From NCBI GenBank assembly GCA_016782825.1, contig JADHXT010000057.1:1-13447 (forward strand): DNA of 13,447 nucleotides, read 5' to 3'. The notes under the pieces were generated by a model, which worked only from the letters and a program-made list of their open reading frames with translations, searched no databases and was not told where the DNA came from. The translations under genes were made by a program, and so were the position numbers. This document shows, piece after piece, positions 1 to 7,341 of this stretch. The first letter of the stretch is position 1; every line of letters starts with the position of its first letter. This DNA is from Candidatus Brocadiia bacterium (GTDB lineage Bacteria > Planctomycetota > PUPC01 > DSUN01).

Positions 1-2
1 CC

Positions 3-2114
3 GAGCTGCTCCCACTCACCCTCGCCGTGGCCGGCGGCCGGCTCTACTACCACTCCACAAAGCACCTCATCTGCCTCGACGCGCGCATGGGCAAGGAACG
101 CTGGCGCGTCGAGCGCGCCGTGAGCCTGAAACGGCAGGCGTGGTCCACCCCCACCCTCGTAGTGCACAAGGATGTGGTGCTGTGCGCTGACCGCCCCGGC
201 CCCAAGGGCGCGGCGGCCACGGGCGGCACGTCCGACGAGGTGGAGTGGGTGGTGAGCATCGGCGGCGGCGGCCGTCCAGGCCAACTCACCGCCTACGCCG
301 CGGACACAGGCAAGAAACTATGGGCCGCGCCGTGCCAGGAGAGCTACAACGCCCCGACCGACGTGTTCGTGGTCAACGACCAGGTGTGGACGGGCAAGGT
401 GACCCGCGCCCGCGACCCCGGCTTCACCACCGTGCGCGACGTGTTCACCGGCGAAGTCAAGCGGGAGTTCCCGGTCGACAAGCACTTCCAGGGCGTGGGC
501 ATGCCCCACCACCGCTGCCACCGCAACAAGGCCACCGACCGCTTCATCCTGGCCAGCAAGGCGGGCATCGAGTTCATCGACGTGCAGACGGGCAAGGTGC
601 TGCTGCACAACTGGGTGCGCGGCACGTGCCAGTATGGCATCCTGGCCGGCAACGGCCTCATCTATGCGCCGTCGCACTCGTGCGCCTGCTTCATCAAGGG
701 CAAGCTCGTGGGCTTCAACGCCTTGGCCGCGGCACGGCCGTCCCCTCCGCAGCCCGGCCAGCCGGCCGTGGAACGCGGCCCGGCCTACGACGCAATCGGC
801 GATCGGCAATCGACAGTTGGCAATGCCTCCGACTGGCCCACGTACCGCCACGACGCCATCCGCAGCGGCGCCACGGCCACGGCCGTTCCCGCGGCGTGCG
901 AGCCGTTGTGGGAGGCCGACCTCGGCGGGCGGCTCACCAGCCCCGTCGCCGCCGGCGGGCGCGCCTACGTGGCGGCCGTGGACACCCACACCGTGCACGC
1001 CCTGAGCGCGGTCGATGGCAAGCTGTTGTGGAGCTACACCACGGGCGGGCGCGTGGACAGCCCGCCCACGGTGCACGGCCCCCGCGTGCTCTTCGGCTCG
1101 GCCGACGGATGGGTCTACTGCCTGCGCGCGAGCGACGGCGCGCTGGCGTGGCGGTTCCGCGCGGCACCCGAGGAGCGGCGCGTGGTGTCGTACGGCCAGG
1201 TCGAGTCGGCGTGGCCCGTGCATGGGAGCGTGCTGGTGCAGGAGGGCGGCGTGCTGTTCGCCGCGGGGCGCTCGTCGTTCCTCGACGGTGGCCTCAGGCT
1301 CTACCACGTGGACGCGGCGAAGGGCAGGCTGCTCTACGAGGGCCGCGTGTACGACCTCGACCCCAAGACCGGCCGCCAGCCGCCGGCGCAGGGCTTCGAG
1401 ATGAACGGTGCGCTGCCCGACGTGCTCTCGAGCGATGGCAAGTCGGTGTACATGCGGCATCTGCGGTTCGACACGCAGTGGGCCGAGCAGCCCGAAGACG
1501 CGGCGCACCTGTTCAGCCCCACGGGCCTGCTCGATGGCTCGTGGTGGCACCGTTCCTACTGGATCTACGGCGCCAAGTTCACTGCGGGCTGGGGCGGCTG
1601 GTGGCGCGTGGGCAACACGGTGCCCTCGGGGCGGCTGCTCGTGTTCGACGCCGCCACCGTCTACGGCTACGGCCGCAACCGCTACCCCAGCGGCAACGCC
1701 GGCCAATGGAGCGGCGAGACGTACCGCTTGTTTGCTGCCGCCAAGGACGCCAAGCCCGAGCCGCCGCCAGCGAGAAAGCCTCCGGAGAAGGGCGCCAAGA
1801 AGCGCCGCCGGCCGCAGCCCAAGCGCACCATCCCCCTGCGCTGGACCGCGGGACTGCCCATCCAGGCACGCGCGCTCGTGCTGGCAGGCGACGTGCTCTT
1901 CGCGGCCGGCCCGAAGGGCGATGGCACCCAGTCCCTGGCCGCCTACGAGGGCAGAGAGGGCTCGCTGCTGCTGGCGGTATCCACCACGGATGGGAAGACG
2001 ACGGCCCAGCGCCCGCTGCCGGCGCCGCCGGTCTTCGACGGCATGGCCGCGGCGCGCGGCAAGCTGTTCCTCACCACGAAGGACGGCAAGGTGCTGTGCT
2101 TCGGCGCGAAGTAG
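3..2114 (+). CDS. PQQ-like beta-propeller repeat protein, 5' end missing
   Basis: The frame is open from the window edge (first whole codon at base 3), so the true start lies upstream; the GTG at 27 is probably internal. Residues below count from that GTG. Blade-like units ending in DxxxGKxxW recur: LDARMGKERW near 18-26, AADTGKKLW at 91-99, SAVDGKLLW near 330, and RASDGALAW after it. The segment HHRCHRNKATDR (161-172), followed by GIEFIDV and a Cys-rich PSHSCACF (215-222), matches my memory of large planctomycete PQQ-propeller proteins. A Pro-rich linker (about 235-268) leads into DWPTYRHDAIRSG (269-281), a typical propeller start, so at least two propellers are present. A Lys/Arg/Pro-rich insertion (bases about 1756-1830) precedes the last blade. 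The protein is likely exported, but its N-terminus is not visible. No catalytic residues can be named; the function may be binding or dehydrogenase-like. It ends 15 bases from the convergent neighbour. Confidence 0.9.
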   Translation, partial: ELLPLTLAVAGGRLYYHSTKHLICLDARMGKERWRVERAVSLKRQAWSTPTLVVHKDVVLCADRPGPKGAAATGGTSDEVEWVVSIGGGGRPGQLTAYAADTGKKLWAAPCQESYNAPTDVFVVNDQVWTGKVTRARDPGFTTVRDVFTGEVKREFPVDKHFQGVGMPHHRCHRNKATDRFILASKAGIEFIDVQTGKVLLHNWVRGTCQYGILAGNGLIYAPSHSCACFIKGKLVGFNALAAARPSPPQPGQPAVERGPAYDAIGDRQSTVGNASDWPTYRHDAIRSGATATAVPAACEPLWEADLGGRLTSPVAAGGRAYVAAVDTHTVHALSAVDGKLLWSYTTGGRVDSPPTVHGPRVLFGSADGWVYCLRASDGALAWRFRAAPEERRVVSYGQVESAWPVHGSVLVQEGGVLFAAGRSSFLDGGLRLYHVDAAKGRLLYEGRVYDLDPKTGRQPPAQGFEMNGALPDVLSSDGKSVYMRHLRFDTQWAEQPEDAAHLFSPTGLLDGSWWHRSYWIYGAKFTAGWGGWWRVGNTVPSGRLLVFDAATVYGYGRNRYPSGNAGQWSGETYRLFAAAKDAKPEPPPARKPPEKGAKKRRRPQPKRTIPLRWTAGLPIQARALVLAGDVLFAAGPKGDGTQSLAAYEGREGSLLLAVSTTDGKTTAQRPLPAPPVFDGMAAARGKLFLTTKDGKVLCFGAK
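792..825. repeat. short GGCAAT/ATCGGC-type repeat inside the propeller gene
   Basis: Within the linker-coding part of the beta-propeller gene lies a small cluster of near-identical 7-8 base units: GCAATCGGC, GATCGGCAATC and then GTTGGCAATG. It encodes the odd peptide AIGDRQSTVGNA between two propeller domains. The reverse strand reads as NCRLPIADC. The reading frame is kept. I recall similar repeat tracts, in intergenic spacers and as junk peptides, in planctomycete and environmental genomes; that comparison is memory, not a search. It could also be a chance low-complexity linker. Confidence 0.5.
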
Positions 2115-2129
2115 CAGCGGGCCGCGTGG

Positions 2130-3464
2130 TCAGAGGCTCCAGCCCTTGCGATAGGCGCGGCGGATGAGCTGGTTGGCCTCGGGCAGGTTGGTCACCTTCA
2201 GGTTCGCGGCGTCCCATTCGATGCGCGTGTCGAGCCGCTTGGCCACGTTGCCCAGCAGGCACATTTCGGTGAGGGGGCCGGAGTAGCCGAAGTGGGCGCC
2301 CGGCTGCGTGCCGTCCTTGCAGGCGCGCACCCAGTCCATCTCGTGTCCGCCGGCCACGCGGGGCAGCGTCTTTGCGGGGCGCTGGTATGCCTTCATGCGG
2401 CTTTCGGGGATGAGGCGCGGGCTGTTGCCATACACACCGCACATGAGCTTGCCCTTGGTGCCCTTGAAGAGCGCGCCACCCTCGGTGTGGCCGAGGATGC
2501 GGCCGTCCTCCAACTCGGTGGGACGCGGCGGACGCAGGCCGTCGTACCACGTGACCTTCACGGGTGGCAGCTTGTCGCGCGCGGGGAAGCAGTAGGTGAC
2601 GATGGAGGCGAGGGGGTGGGTGTCGGGGTTCAGGCCGGTGGAGGTGGCCTCGATGCTCGTGGGCGCGCCGAGCTTGAGCGCCCAGAACACGGGGTCGAGG
2701 GTGTGCGCGCCCCGGTCGCCCATCATGCCCACGCCGAAATCCCACCAGCAGCGCCACACACGCGGGTGATAGGCCGGGTGGTAGGGGCGCATGGGCGCGG
2801 GGCCGATCCAGAGGTCCCAGTCGAGCTTGGCCGGCACGGCGGGCGTGTCCTTGGGCCGGCTGCCCCACTTCGAGCTCCAACTGGCGTGTCCCCAGGGGTA
2901 GTAGGAGAGGCTGCACCAGGTGTCCACCTCGCGCACCTCGCCGATGGCGCCGTCCTGGATCCACTCGTAGATGAGCCGGGCGCCTTCGCCGGAGTGGCCC
3001 TGGATGCCCATTTGGGTGGCCACCTTGGCCTTGGCGGCGGCCTCGGCGAGCCTGCGAGATTCGTACACGTTGTGGGTGAGCGGCTTCTGGGTGTACGCGT
3101 GCTTGCCGGCCTGGATGGCGGCCAGGGTGATGACGGCGTGGGTGTGGTCGGGGGTGCCCACCACCACGGCCTCGATGTCCTTCTGCTCGTCGAGCATCTT
3201 GCGGTAGTCGGTGTGCACCTTGGCCTTGGGCCACTTCTTGAACGAGCCGGCGGCGTAGTTGTGGTCCACGTCGCACAGGGCCACGATGTTCTGCGAGCGC
3301 GAATGCCACAGGTTGGCTCCGCCCATGCCGCCCACGCCGATGCCGGCGATGTTCAGCTTGTCGCTGGGCGCGGGCTCGGTGGTGGCGCCGAGGACGTGAC
3401 GCGACACGACGGTGAGCGCGGCGGCTCCGAGGAAGCCCCTGCGGGTGGTGGCAGGCGTCGGCAT
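2130..3464 (-). CDS. Tat-exported Gfo/Idh/MocA family oxidoreductase (QKP variant)
   Basis: This is a putative NAD(P)-dependent oxidoreductase, probably acting on a sugar or cyclitol outside the cytoplasm. The ATG at 3464 is preferred over an in-frame start at 3512 because AAGGGA lies just upstream and the protein then begins with a Tat signal: RR at 8-9 in TTRRGFLG, then a hydrophobic stretch to about residue 27. The Rossmann glycine motif GIGVGGMGG is at 41-49, the acidic strand end CDVD at 64-67, and VVGTPDHTHA at 101-110. The family motif Glu-Lys-Pro reads Gln-Lys-Pro here (QKPL, 126-129), keeping the lysine. GDRGAHTLD in the C-terminal half matches the family's substrate-side His/Asp region. 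Length (444 residues) is normal for exported members. It is transcribed divergently from the second oxidoreductase and converges on the propeller gene with a 15-base gap. The substrate cannot be told. Confidence 0.92.
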   Translation of the reverse strand: MPTPATTRRGFLGAAALTVVSRHVLGATTEPAPSDKLNIAGIGVGGMGGANLWHSRSQNIVALCDVDHNYAAGSFKKWPKAKVHTDYRKMLDEQKDIEAVVVGTPDHTHAVITLAAIQAGKHAYTQKPLTHNVYESRRLAEAAAKAKVATQMGIQGHSGEGARLIYEWIQDGAIGEVREVDTWCSLSYYPWGHASWSSKWGSRPKDTPAVPAKLDWDLWIGPAPMRPYHPAYHPRVWRCWWDFGVGMMGDRGAHTLDPVFWALKLGAPTSIEATSTGLNPDTHPLASIVTYCFPARDKLPPVKVTWYDGLRPPRPTELEDGRILGHTEGGALFKGTKGKLMCGVYGNSPRLIPESRMKAYQRPAKTLPRVAGGHEMDWVRACKDGTQPGAHFGYSGPLTEMCLLGNVAKRLDTRIEWDAANLKVTNLPEANQLIRRAYRKGWSL

Positions 3465-3517
3465 TTCTGTCCCTTCCGTGCGAGTGGAGTCGATGAGGCC
3501 ACGGTAAGTCACTGCTC

Positions 3518-3546
3518 ATTCTAGTGCGCGTCATCCCGTGGTGCAA
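3518..3546 (-). promoter_or_regulatory. promoter of the QKP oxidoreductase
   Basis: On the minus strand a -35 box TTGCAC (3546-3541) and a -10 box TAGAAT (3523-3518) are separated by exactly 17 bases, a good sigma-70-type match in GC-rich surroundings. The implied transcript starts near 3511, giving a leader of about 45 bases. This argues against the upstream in-frame start at 3512. Confidence 0.55.
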
Positions 3547-3575
3547 CAGGCGGCGTGTTTTCGTGCGTCTCGCGC

Positions 3576-3603
3576 TTGCATTCCTGGCGGTGTTGTGTAT
3601 CGT
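3576..3603 (+). promoter_or_regulatory. possible promoter of the EKP oxidoreductase
   Basis: TTGCAT (3576-3581) and TATCGT (3598-3603) are spaced by 16 bases, which would give a leader of roughly 40 bases before the ATG at 3649. The match is weaker than that of the divergent promoter. The two -35 boxes contain TGCAA and TTGCA in inverted orientation about 30 bases apart, so a shared regulator is possible but unproven. Confidence 0.3.
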
Positions 3604-3648
3604 GGAGAGCAGGGGAGGGCGAATCGTCCAGCCGCAACGGAGCACAGC

Positions 3649-4887
3649 ATGAGTCCTCTGCCCGACAAGCCGACCCGCCGCGAGTTCGTCGCCGCCACCG
3701 CGCCGCTGGTGGTCGCCAGCACCGTGCTCGGCAGCAAGGCCAAGGCCGCCCCGAGCGAGCGCGTGGGCATCGGCCACATCGGCTGCGGCGGCCGCGGCGG
3801 CGCCATCAACCGCGTCGGCGGCTGCCGCAACGCACAGTCCGTGGCCTACTGCGACCCCTACAAGTCGCGCCGCGACCGCGCGCGCGGCACCAAGCCCGGC
3901 ACCGCCGACTTCCGCGAGCTCCTCGCCCGCGACGACGTCGACGCCGTCACCGTGGCCACCCCCGACCACTGGCACGTGCCCATCGCCGTCGCCGCCGCCA
4001 AGGCCGGCAAGGACATGTACGTCGAAAAGCCCCTCGGCACGTGCATCACCGAAGACCTCATCTGCCGCGACACCATCCGCCGCTACGGCCGCATGTTCCA
4101 ATACGGCACCCAGCAGCGCTCGAGCCGCCACTGCCGCTTCGGCTGCGAGCTTGTCCGCAGCGGCTACATCGGCGAGGTGAAGGCCATCGAGGTGGTGGCG
4201 CCCAACGGCGGCCGAGGTGGCTCCGTCACGCCCTGCGACCCGCCGGCCGACCTCGACTACAACCTGTGGATCGGCCCCGCCCCCATGGTGCCCTACACCC
4301 GCGACCGCTGTAAGACCCCCGGCACCTACTTCATCTACGACTACTCCATCGGCTTCCTTGGCGGATGGGGCGCCCACCCCCTCGACATCATGGTGTGGGG
4401 CTACGACATCCACAAGGCCGGCGCCTGCGAGGTGAGCGGCACCGGCGTCATCCCCGACGAGGGACTCTACGACGCCGTGATCAACTGGGACCTCAACTTC
4501 AAGTTCGCCAACGGTCTCAAGCTCCACTTCACCCCTGGCGGCGACTTCACGAAGTTCATCGGCACCGAGGGTTGGGTGGGCATCCGGCGCGGCGGTATCG
4601 ATGCCCATCCCAAGAGCCTGCTCAAGCAGCGCATCGGCCCCAACGACGTGCACCTCGTCGAAAGCCGCCACCACGGGCAGAACTTCGTCGACTCCTGCAT
4701 CAGCCGCAAGGACCCCGTGAGCTTCATCGACGACGCCGTCCGCAGCGACCTCATCAGCCTGCTCAGCGACATCGCCGTCCGCACCGGGCGCCCCATCCGC
4801 TGGGACTGGGAGAAGGAAGCCCTCCTCGGCGACCCCGCCGCCCAGCGCATGCTCGCGCGCCCCTACCGCGCCCCGTGGGGCTTGTGA
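3649..4887 (+). CDS. Tat-exported Gfo/Idh/MocA family oxidoreductase (EKP type)
   Basis: This is a putative NAD(P)-dependent sugar or cyclitol oxidoreductase with an intact Tat signal. The ATG at 3649 is chosen because GGAG lies six bases upstream and translation gives MSPLPDKPTRREF with RR at 10-11, followed by a hydrophobic segment ending near an AKAA cleavage-like site (31-34). An in-frame start at 3538 would bury this signal behind 37 unrelated residues. The Rossmann motif is GHIGCGGRGG (42-51), then TVATPDHWHVP (101-111) and the canonical EKPL (126-129; Lys127 is the expected catalytic lysine). GGWGAHPLD in the middle of the C-terminal domain gives the family His and Asp. The length, 412 residues, is usual for the secreted planctomycete type. 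It is not a recent duplicate of the divergent neighbour: the two agree at core motifs but differ widely elsewhere. The substrate is unknown. Confidence 0.93.
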   Translation: MSPLPDKPTRREFVAATAPLVVASTVLGSKAKAAPSERVGIGHIGCGGRGGAINRVGGCRNAQSVAYCDPYKSRRDRARGTKPGTADFRELLARDDVDAVTVATPDHWHVPIAVAAAKAGKDMYVEKPLGTCITEDLICRDTIRRYGRMFQYGTQQRSSRHCRFGCELVRSGYIGEVKAIEVVAPNGGRGGSVTPCDPPADLDYNLWIGPAPMVPYTRDRCKTPGTYFIYDYSIGFLGGWGAHPLDIMVWGYDIHKAGACEVSGTGVIPDEGLYDAVINWDLNFKFANGLKLHFTPGGDFTKFIGTEGWVGIRRGGIDAHPKSLLKQRIGPNDVHLVESRHHGQNFVDSCISRKDPVSFIDDAVRSDLISLLSDIAVRTGRPIRWDWEKEALLGDPAAQRMLARPYRAPWGL

Positions 4888-4918
4888 TTGGCAGGCTACG
4901 GCATATACCGGTGAGAAG

Positions 4919-4960
4919 CTGACAGTTGCGAAGCTGGCGCACTGCAAGTATGTCTGTCAG
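4919..4960. other. inverted repeat between convergent genes
   Basis: CTGACAG (4919-4925) is matched by its reverse complement CTGTCAG (4954-4960). An inner TTGC/GCAA pair (4926-4929, 4944-4947) is offset by a six-base bulge. The right arm overlaps the stop codon of the leftward membrane-protein gene. It could be a weak bidirectional terminator for the convergent pair, but there is no T-run, so the role is uncertain. Confidence 0.25.
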
Positions 4961-7170
4961 GAACCAGCGACGAACAAGTGCTCGTGGAAGCTGCTGTAGG
5001 CTCTCATGTCATTGAGGTGCGCCTCCGTCGCATCGCGAGTGGCGTTGCTCCACACTTCGCTCGGACGGATCTGCCACCCGTAGCTGGAAAAGCTGGCGCC
5101 GTTGGAGGGGAAACCGAGCTTCTCATATGCTGTTAGGTACTGGAGTGTTCGCGGCTCAGGGGTGTGCTCTGCCGCGACGGATCGAAGAAAACCGACAGCT
5201 TCGCCGACCTTCTCATCCTCCGGCCAGTGTCTCCAAAGCCAACAGGTCACCAACTGCACGTGTCGGTAGACGTACTGCCCTAGATCGTCTACTGATTGCC
5301 CAGCCGTGTCGTAGATGTCCATAAGGGCACCGACGTGGCGACGCGCTACATCCGCGATCTCAGGACTGCCGTTCGAGGTCGCCAAGAAGACGGCAAACCC
5401 CGCCACGTTCGTGAGCTCCTCGATGGCGTCCCTGGTGACCCTTGCATCTGACGAGGCATCCCCGACCACTCCAACCAGGAACATCTGAGCACGGTGGCAA
5501 GCGTGGGCGAGGATCTGGTTCGGAGTCTTCTTGGTCCGGCCACCAACTGATCGAGCTGTTGTCTGCCAACGGCACAGAGAGAAGAACCAGTCGCCTAGTG
5601 CCCAGGTTGCTGCTCGGTCGACGCGGCCATGCTTGGCCGCGAGTAGCAGGACATCGCCGAGGAACTCAGAGATCTCCTCGACAGTGTCTCGCTGTAGGAA
5701 CTGATCTGCTCTCTCATCTGCTTGGGGGTTCACCCATTTCGCAAGCGAGGAGAGCGCCACGCTGTGGCCTTGGCCGTATACCGACATGGCGATCATCTCG
5801 TACTGCGGGCCTGGTAGAACACATGAGCAGGCGCATTCCAGAATGGACATGATCGATCTGCATATTGCCTTGGTGTATGGTCCCCTGTGAACTCGGCCGA
5901 TCTGCCAACGTGGTGTCCACAGCACTTCCAGCATGCGCGCAATACCTGCAAGACTCCGTTGCGCGAGGCGCTGCCCCCAGAAGTGCTTGGTCTGCAGGAA
6001 CTGACACGCCAGTTCCTCCATGTCCTTGGCGCATCCATAGACCGCGTCGGTCAGACGCTTTGTTGCGGTCAGGACGAAACCGATCTCGCCAATCGCGTCG
6101 ATAGCTACGGTGCTCGCGGCCGAGTTGTGCTGAGGGAATGTGTCTAGCGCCGACTTGTGCAGGAAGAGCCAGAACGGCTGACAGTAGGGGTTCTGACCTT
6201 GCGTCCATAGCACGTAGGGGATAGCGGCGGCAGCTAGGCCGCTGTTCTTCGCTCCAGCAGTGAGGACCTGCGTGTACTCCTGGTTCGTCTTCGTTAGCGC
6301 AGCCCCGACCGCTGCCTCAAACTGCGTTACAAGGAAGTCAAGCAGCTCCCTGCCCGGCCTCGGGTGGGGATGACCTGCGATCCTGCTGCAGTAACTTCGC
6401 GTAATCTGCACACATGCCTCCACGGTCTCGTTCAGCAGGCCCCAGTTGTCTTCGGCAAGAGCGCCAAACATCATGTCCGTGATGGGCCGCAGAGCTGAGA
6501 TCATCTCCTCTTGGCGAGTTGGCATGTCACTGTACTGCTCGTGGTACTGCAGTGCGGTCAGATCTTCTCGCACAGGGCTGACAGACTCACGGATGACCCT
6601 TTCCACCTTGCTCCGCTGCGCTGACAGGAGAGTGGTCCATCTGCAGATAGCGAGTGCCCTAGCGACAACCAAGGGTATCACGAGCAGGATGTAGATGCAC
6701 GAAGCGGTTGGGATAAGGGCCCGGTTGTCAGTCGCACCGGCTACGATAGCGACATTGGCCAGTCCTGTGAGCACAAAGGCGGCGAACGCGATCCTCAGCA
6801 GACGCTCATTGAGTGCCTCACGAGCGAGGCCTGACGTGTACCTCCCTGTCAGTTGCTGCATGATGATGCCGATGCAGGCAACCATCAGGGGAAGTCCCAT
6901 GGTCACGAATGCGATGACATTGGCTGCAAGGGGTGCTGCTCGGGGAGAGTCAGGCGCTAGCGCAGTGCTCTTGCCAGGCGCAACCAAGACGACCAGGAGT
7001 AAGGTGAGGTGAAGGGATGTGACGAACGCGAATGCGTACTCGTGGAACTGCCACCCGCTCCCATGGCGATGTGTGTCGCTTGCCTGCCCCCCCTTCTCTG
7101 GGCAGCGGCAGAGCATGCGCCTCAAGGTGCTCACCAGTCCTAGGAACTCCACTCCTGGCCCCCGTCCCAC
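4957..7170 (-). CDS. four-helix membrane protein of unknown family
   Basis: I do not recognise this gene. The N-terminal third holds four predicted membrane helices at about residues 45-64, 82-104, 124-145 and 156-176. About 560 residues follow with no hydrophobic span of membrane length; they look mostly helical and soluble, with scattered Cys and Trp and no catalytic motif I can name. A loose resemblance of helices 2-3 (MQQLTGRYTSGL then a second helix) to DUF2254-like membrane proteins is only an impression. The start is uncertain: GTG at 7170 (an in-frame stop lies just upstream at 7185-7183), GTG at 7134, or ATG at 7116, none with a strong ribosome site. Hand-counted 60-base samples give 55-58% GC against 72% in the neighbouring oxidoreductase, and codon third positions are much less G/C-biased, which suggests acquisition by transfer. 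The long uninterrupted frame and alternating hydrophobic and charged segments support a real gene. Confidence 0.75.
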   Translation of the reverse strand: MGRGPGVEFLGLVSTLRRMLCRCPEKGGQASDTHRHGSGWQFHEYAFAFVTSLHLTLLLVVLVAPGKSTALAPDSPRAAPLAANVIAFVTMGLPLMVACIGIIMQQLTGRYTSGLAREALNERLLRIAFAAFVLTGLANVAIVAGATDNRALIPTASCIYILLVIPLVVARALAICRWTTLLSAQRSKVERVIRESVSPVREDLTALQYHEQYSDMPTRQEEMISALRPITDMMFGALAEDNWGLLNETVEACVQITRSYCSRIAGHPHPRPGRELLDFLVTQFEAAVGAALTKTNQEYTQVLTAGAKNSGLAAAAIPYVLWTQGQNPYCQPFWLFLHKSALDTFPQHNSAASTVAIDAIGEIGFVLTATKRLTDAVYGCAKDMEELACQFLQTKHFWGQRLAQRSLAGIARMLEVLWTPRWQIGRVHRGPYTKAICRSIMSILECACSCVLPGPQYEMIAMSVYGQGHSVALSSLAKWVNPQADERADQFLQRDTVEEISEFLGDVLLLAAKHGRVDRAATWALGDWFFSLCRWQTTARSVGGRTKKTPNQILAHACHRAQMFLVGVVGDASSDARVTRDAIEELTNVAGFAVFLATSNGSPEIADVARRHVGALMDIYDTAGQSVDDLGQYVYRHVQLVTCWLWRHWPEDEKVGEAVGFLRSVAAEHTPEPRTLQYLTAYEKLGFPSNGASFSSYGWQIRPSEVWSNATRDATEAHLNDMRAYSSFHEHLFVAGS

Positions 7171-7341
7171 AAGACGTGAATGCTAGCGATGCTCCACTTC
7201 GATGCTCTGCTTCCAGGCTAGCAACGGGGAGCAGAACGCTGGTTACGTGCCGTCTGGCCGCATTGAGCAGGTTCCCTCCCAACTGCTCGGGCAGCGCGTG
7301 GCTTCTAGTCTTGTCACTCGGCTAGCCTGTCTGCTGCCGCC
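7171..7341. other. spacer between membrane protein and fucose isomerase genes
   Basis: This 171-base spacer has moderate GC like the membrane-protein gene, so it seems to belong to the same island. GCTAGC occurs three times (7182-7187, 7217-7222, 7321-7326). No clear promoter, terminator with T-run, or RNA gene was found. It contains the 3' flank of fucose isomerase and the 5' flank of the membrane-protein gene, both leftward, so read-through is possible. Confidence 0.4.

Noticed and set aside
318..1706. 462-codon minus-strand frame opposite the propeller gene
   Set aside because: It is an antisense shadow with biased composition; the plus strand carries repeated propeller signatures.
3465..3512. 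N-terminal extension of the QKP oxidoreductase to the start at 3512
   Set aside because: It would place 16 residues before the Tat signal and begin right at the predicted transcription start; the ATG at 3464 has a good ribosome site.
2071..4947. 958-codon open frame on the minus strand across both oxidoreductase genes
   Set aside because: It is a high-GC shadow: the translation is Ala/Gly/Val/Arg/His-rich without domain signatures, and it overlaps two genes with clear family motifs, one in antisense and one in another frame.
7171..7341. Possible mobile-element edge, because GCTAGC recurs three times beside the GC-poor gene
   Set aside because: No transposase, terminal inverted repeats or target-site duplication could be found at the borders of the island; a six-base repeat is too short to count.
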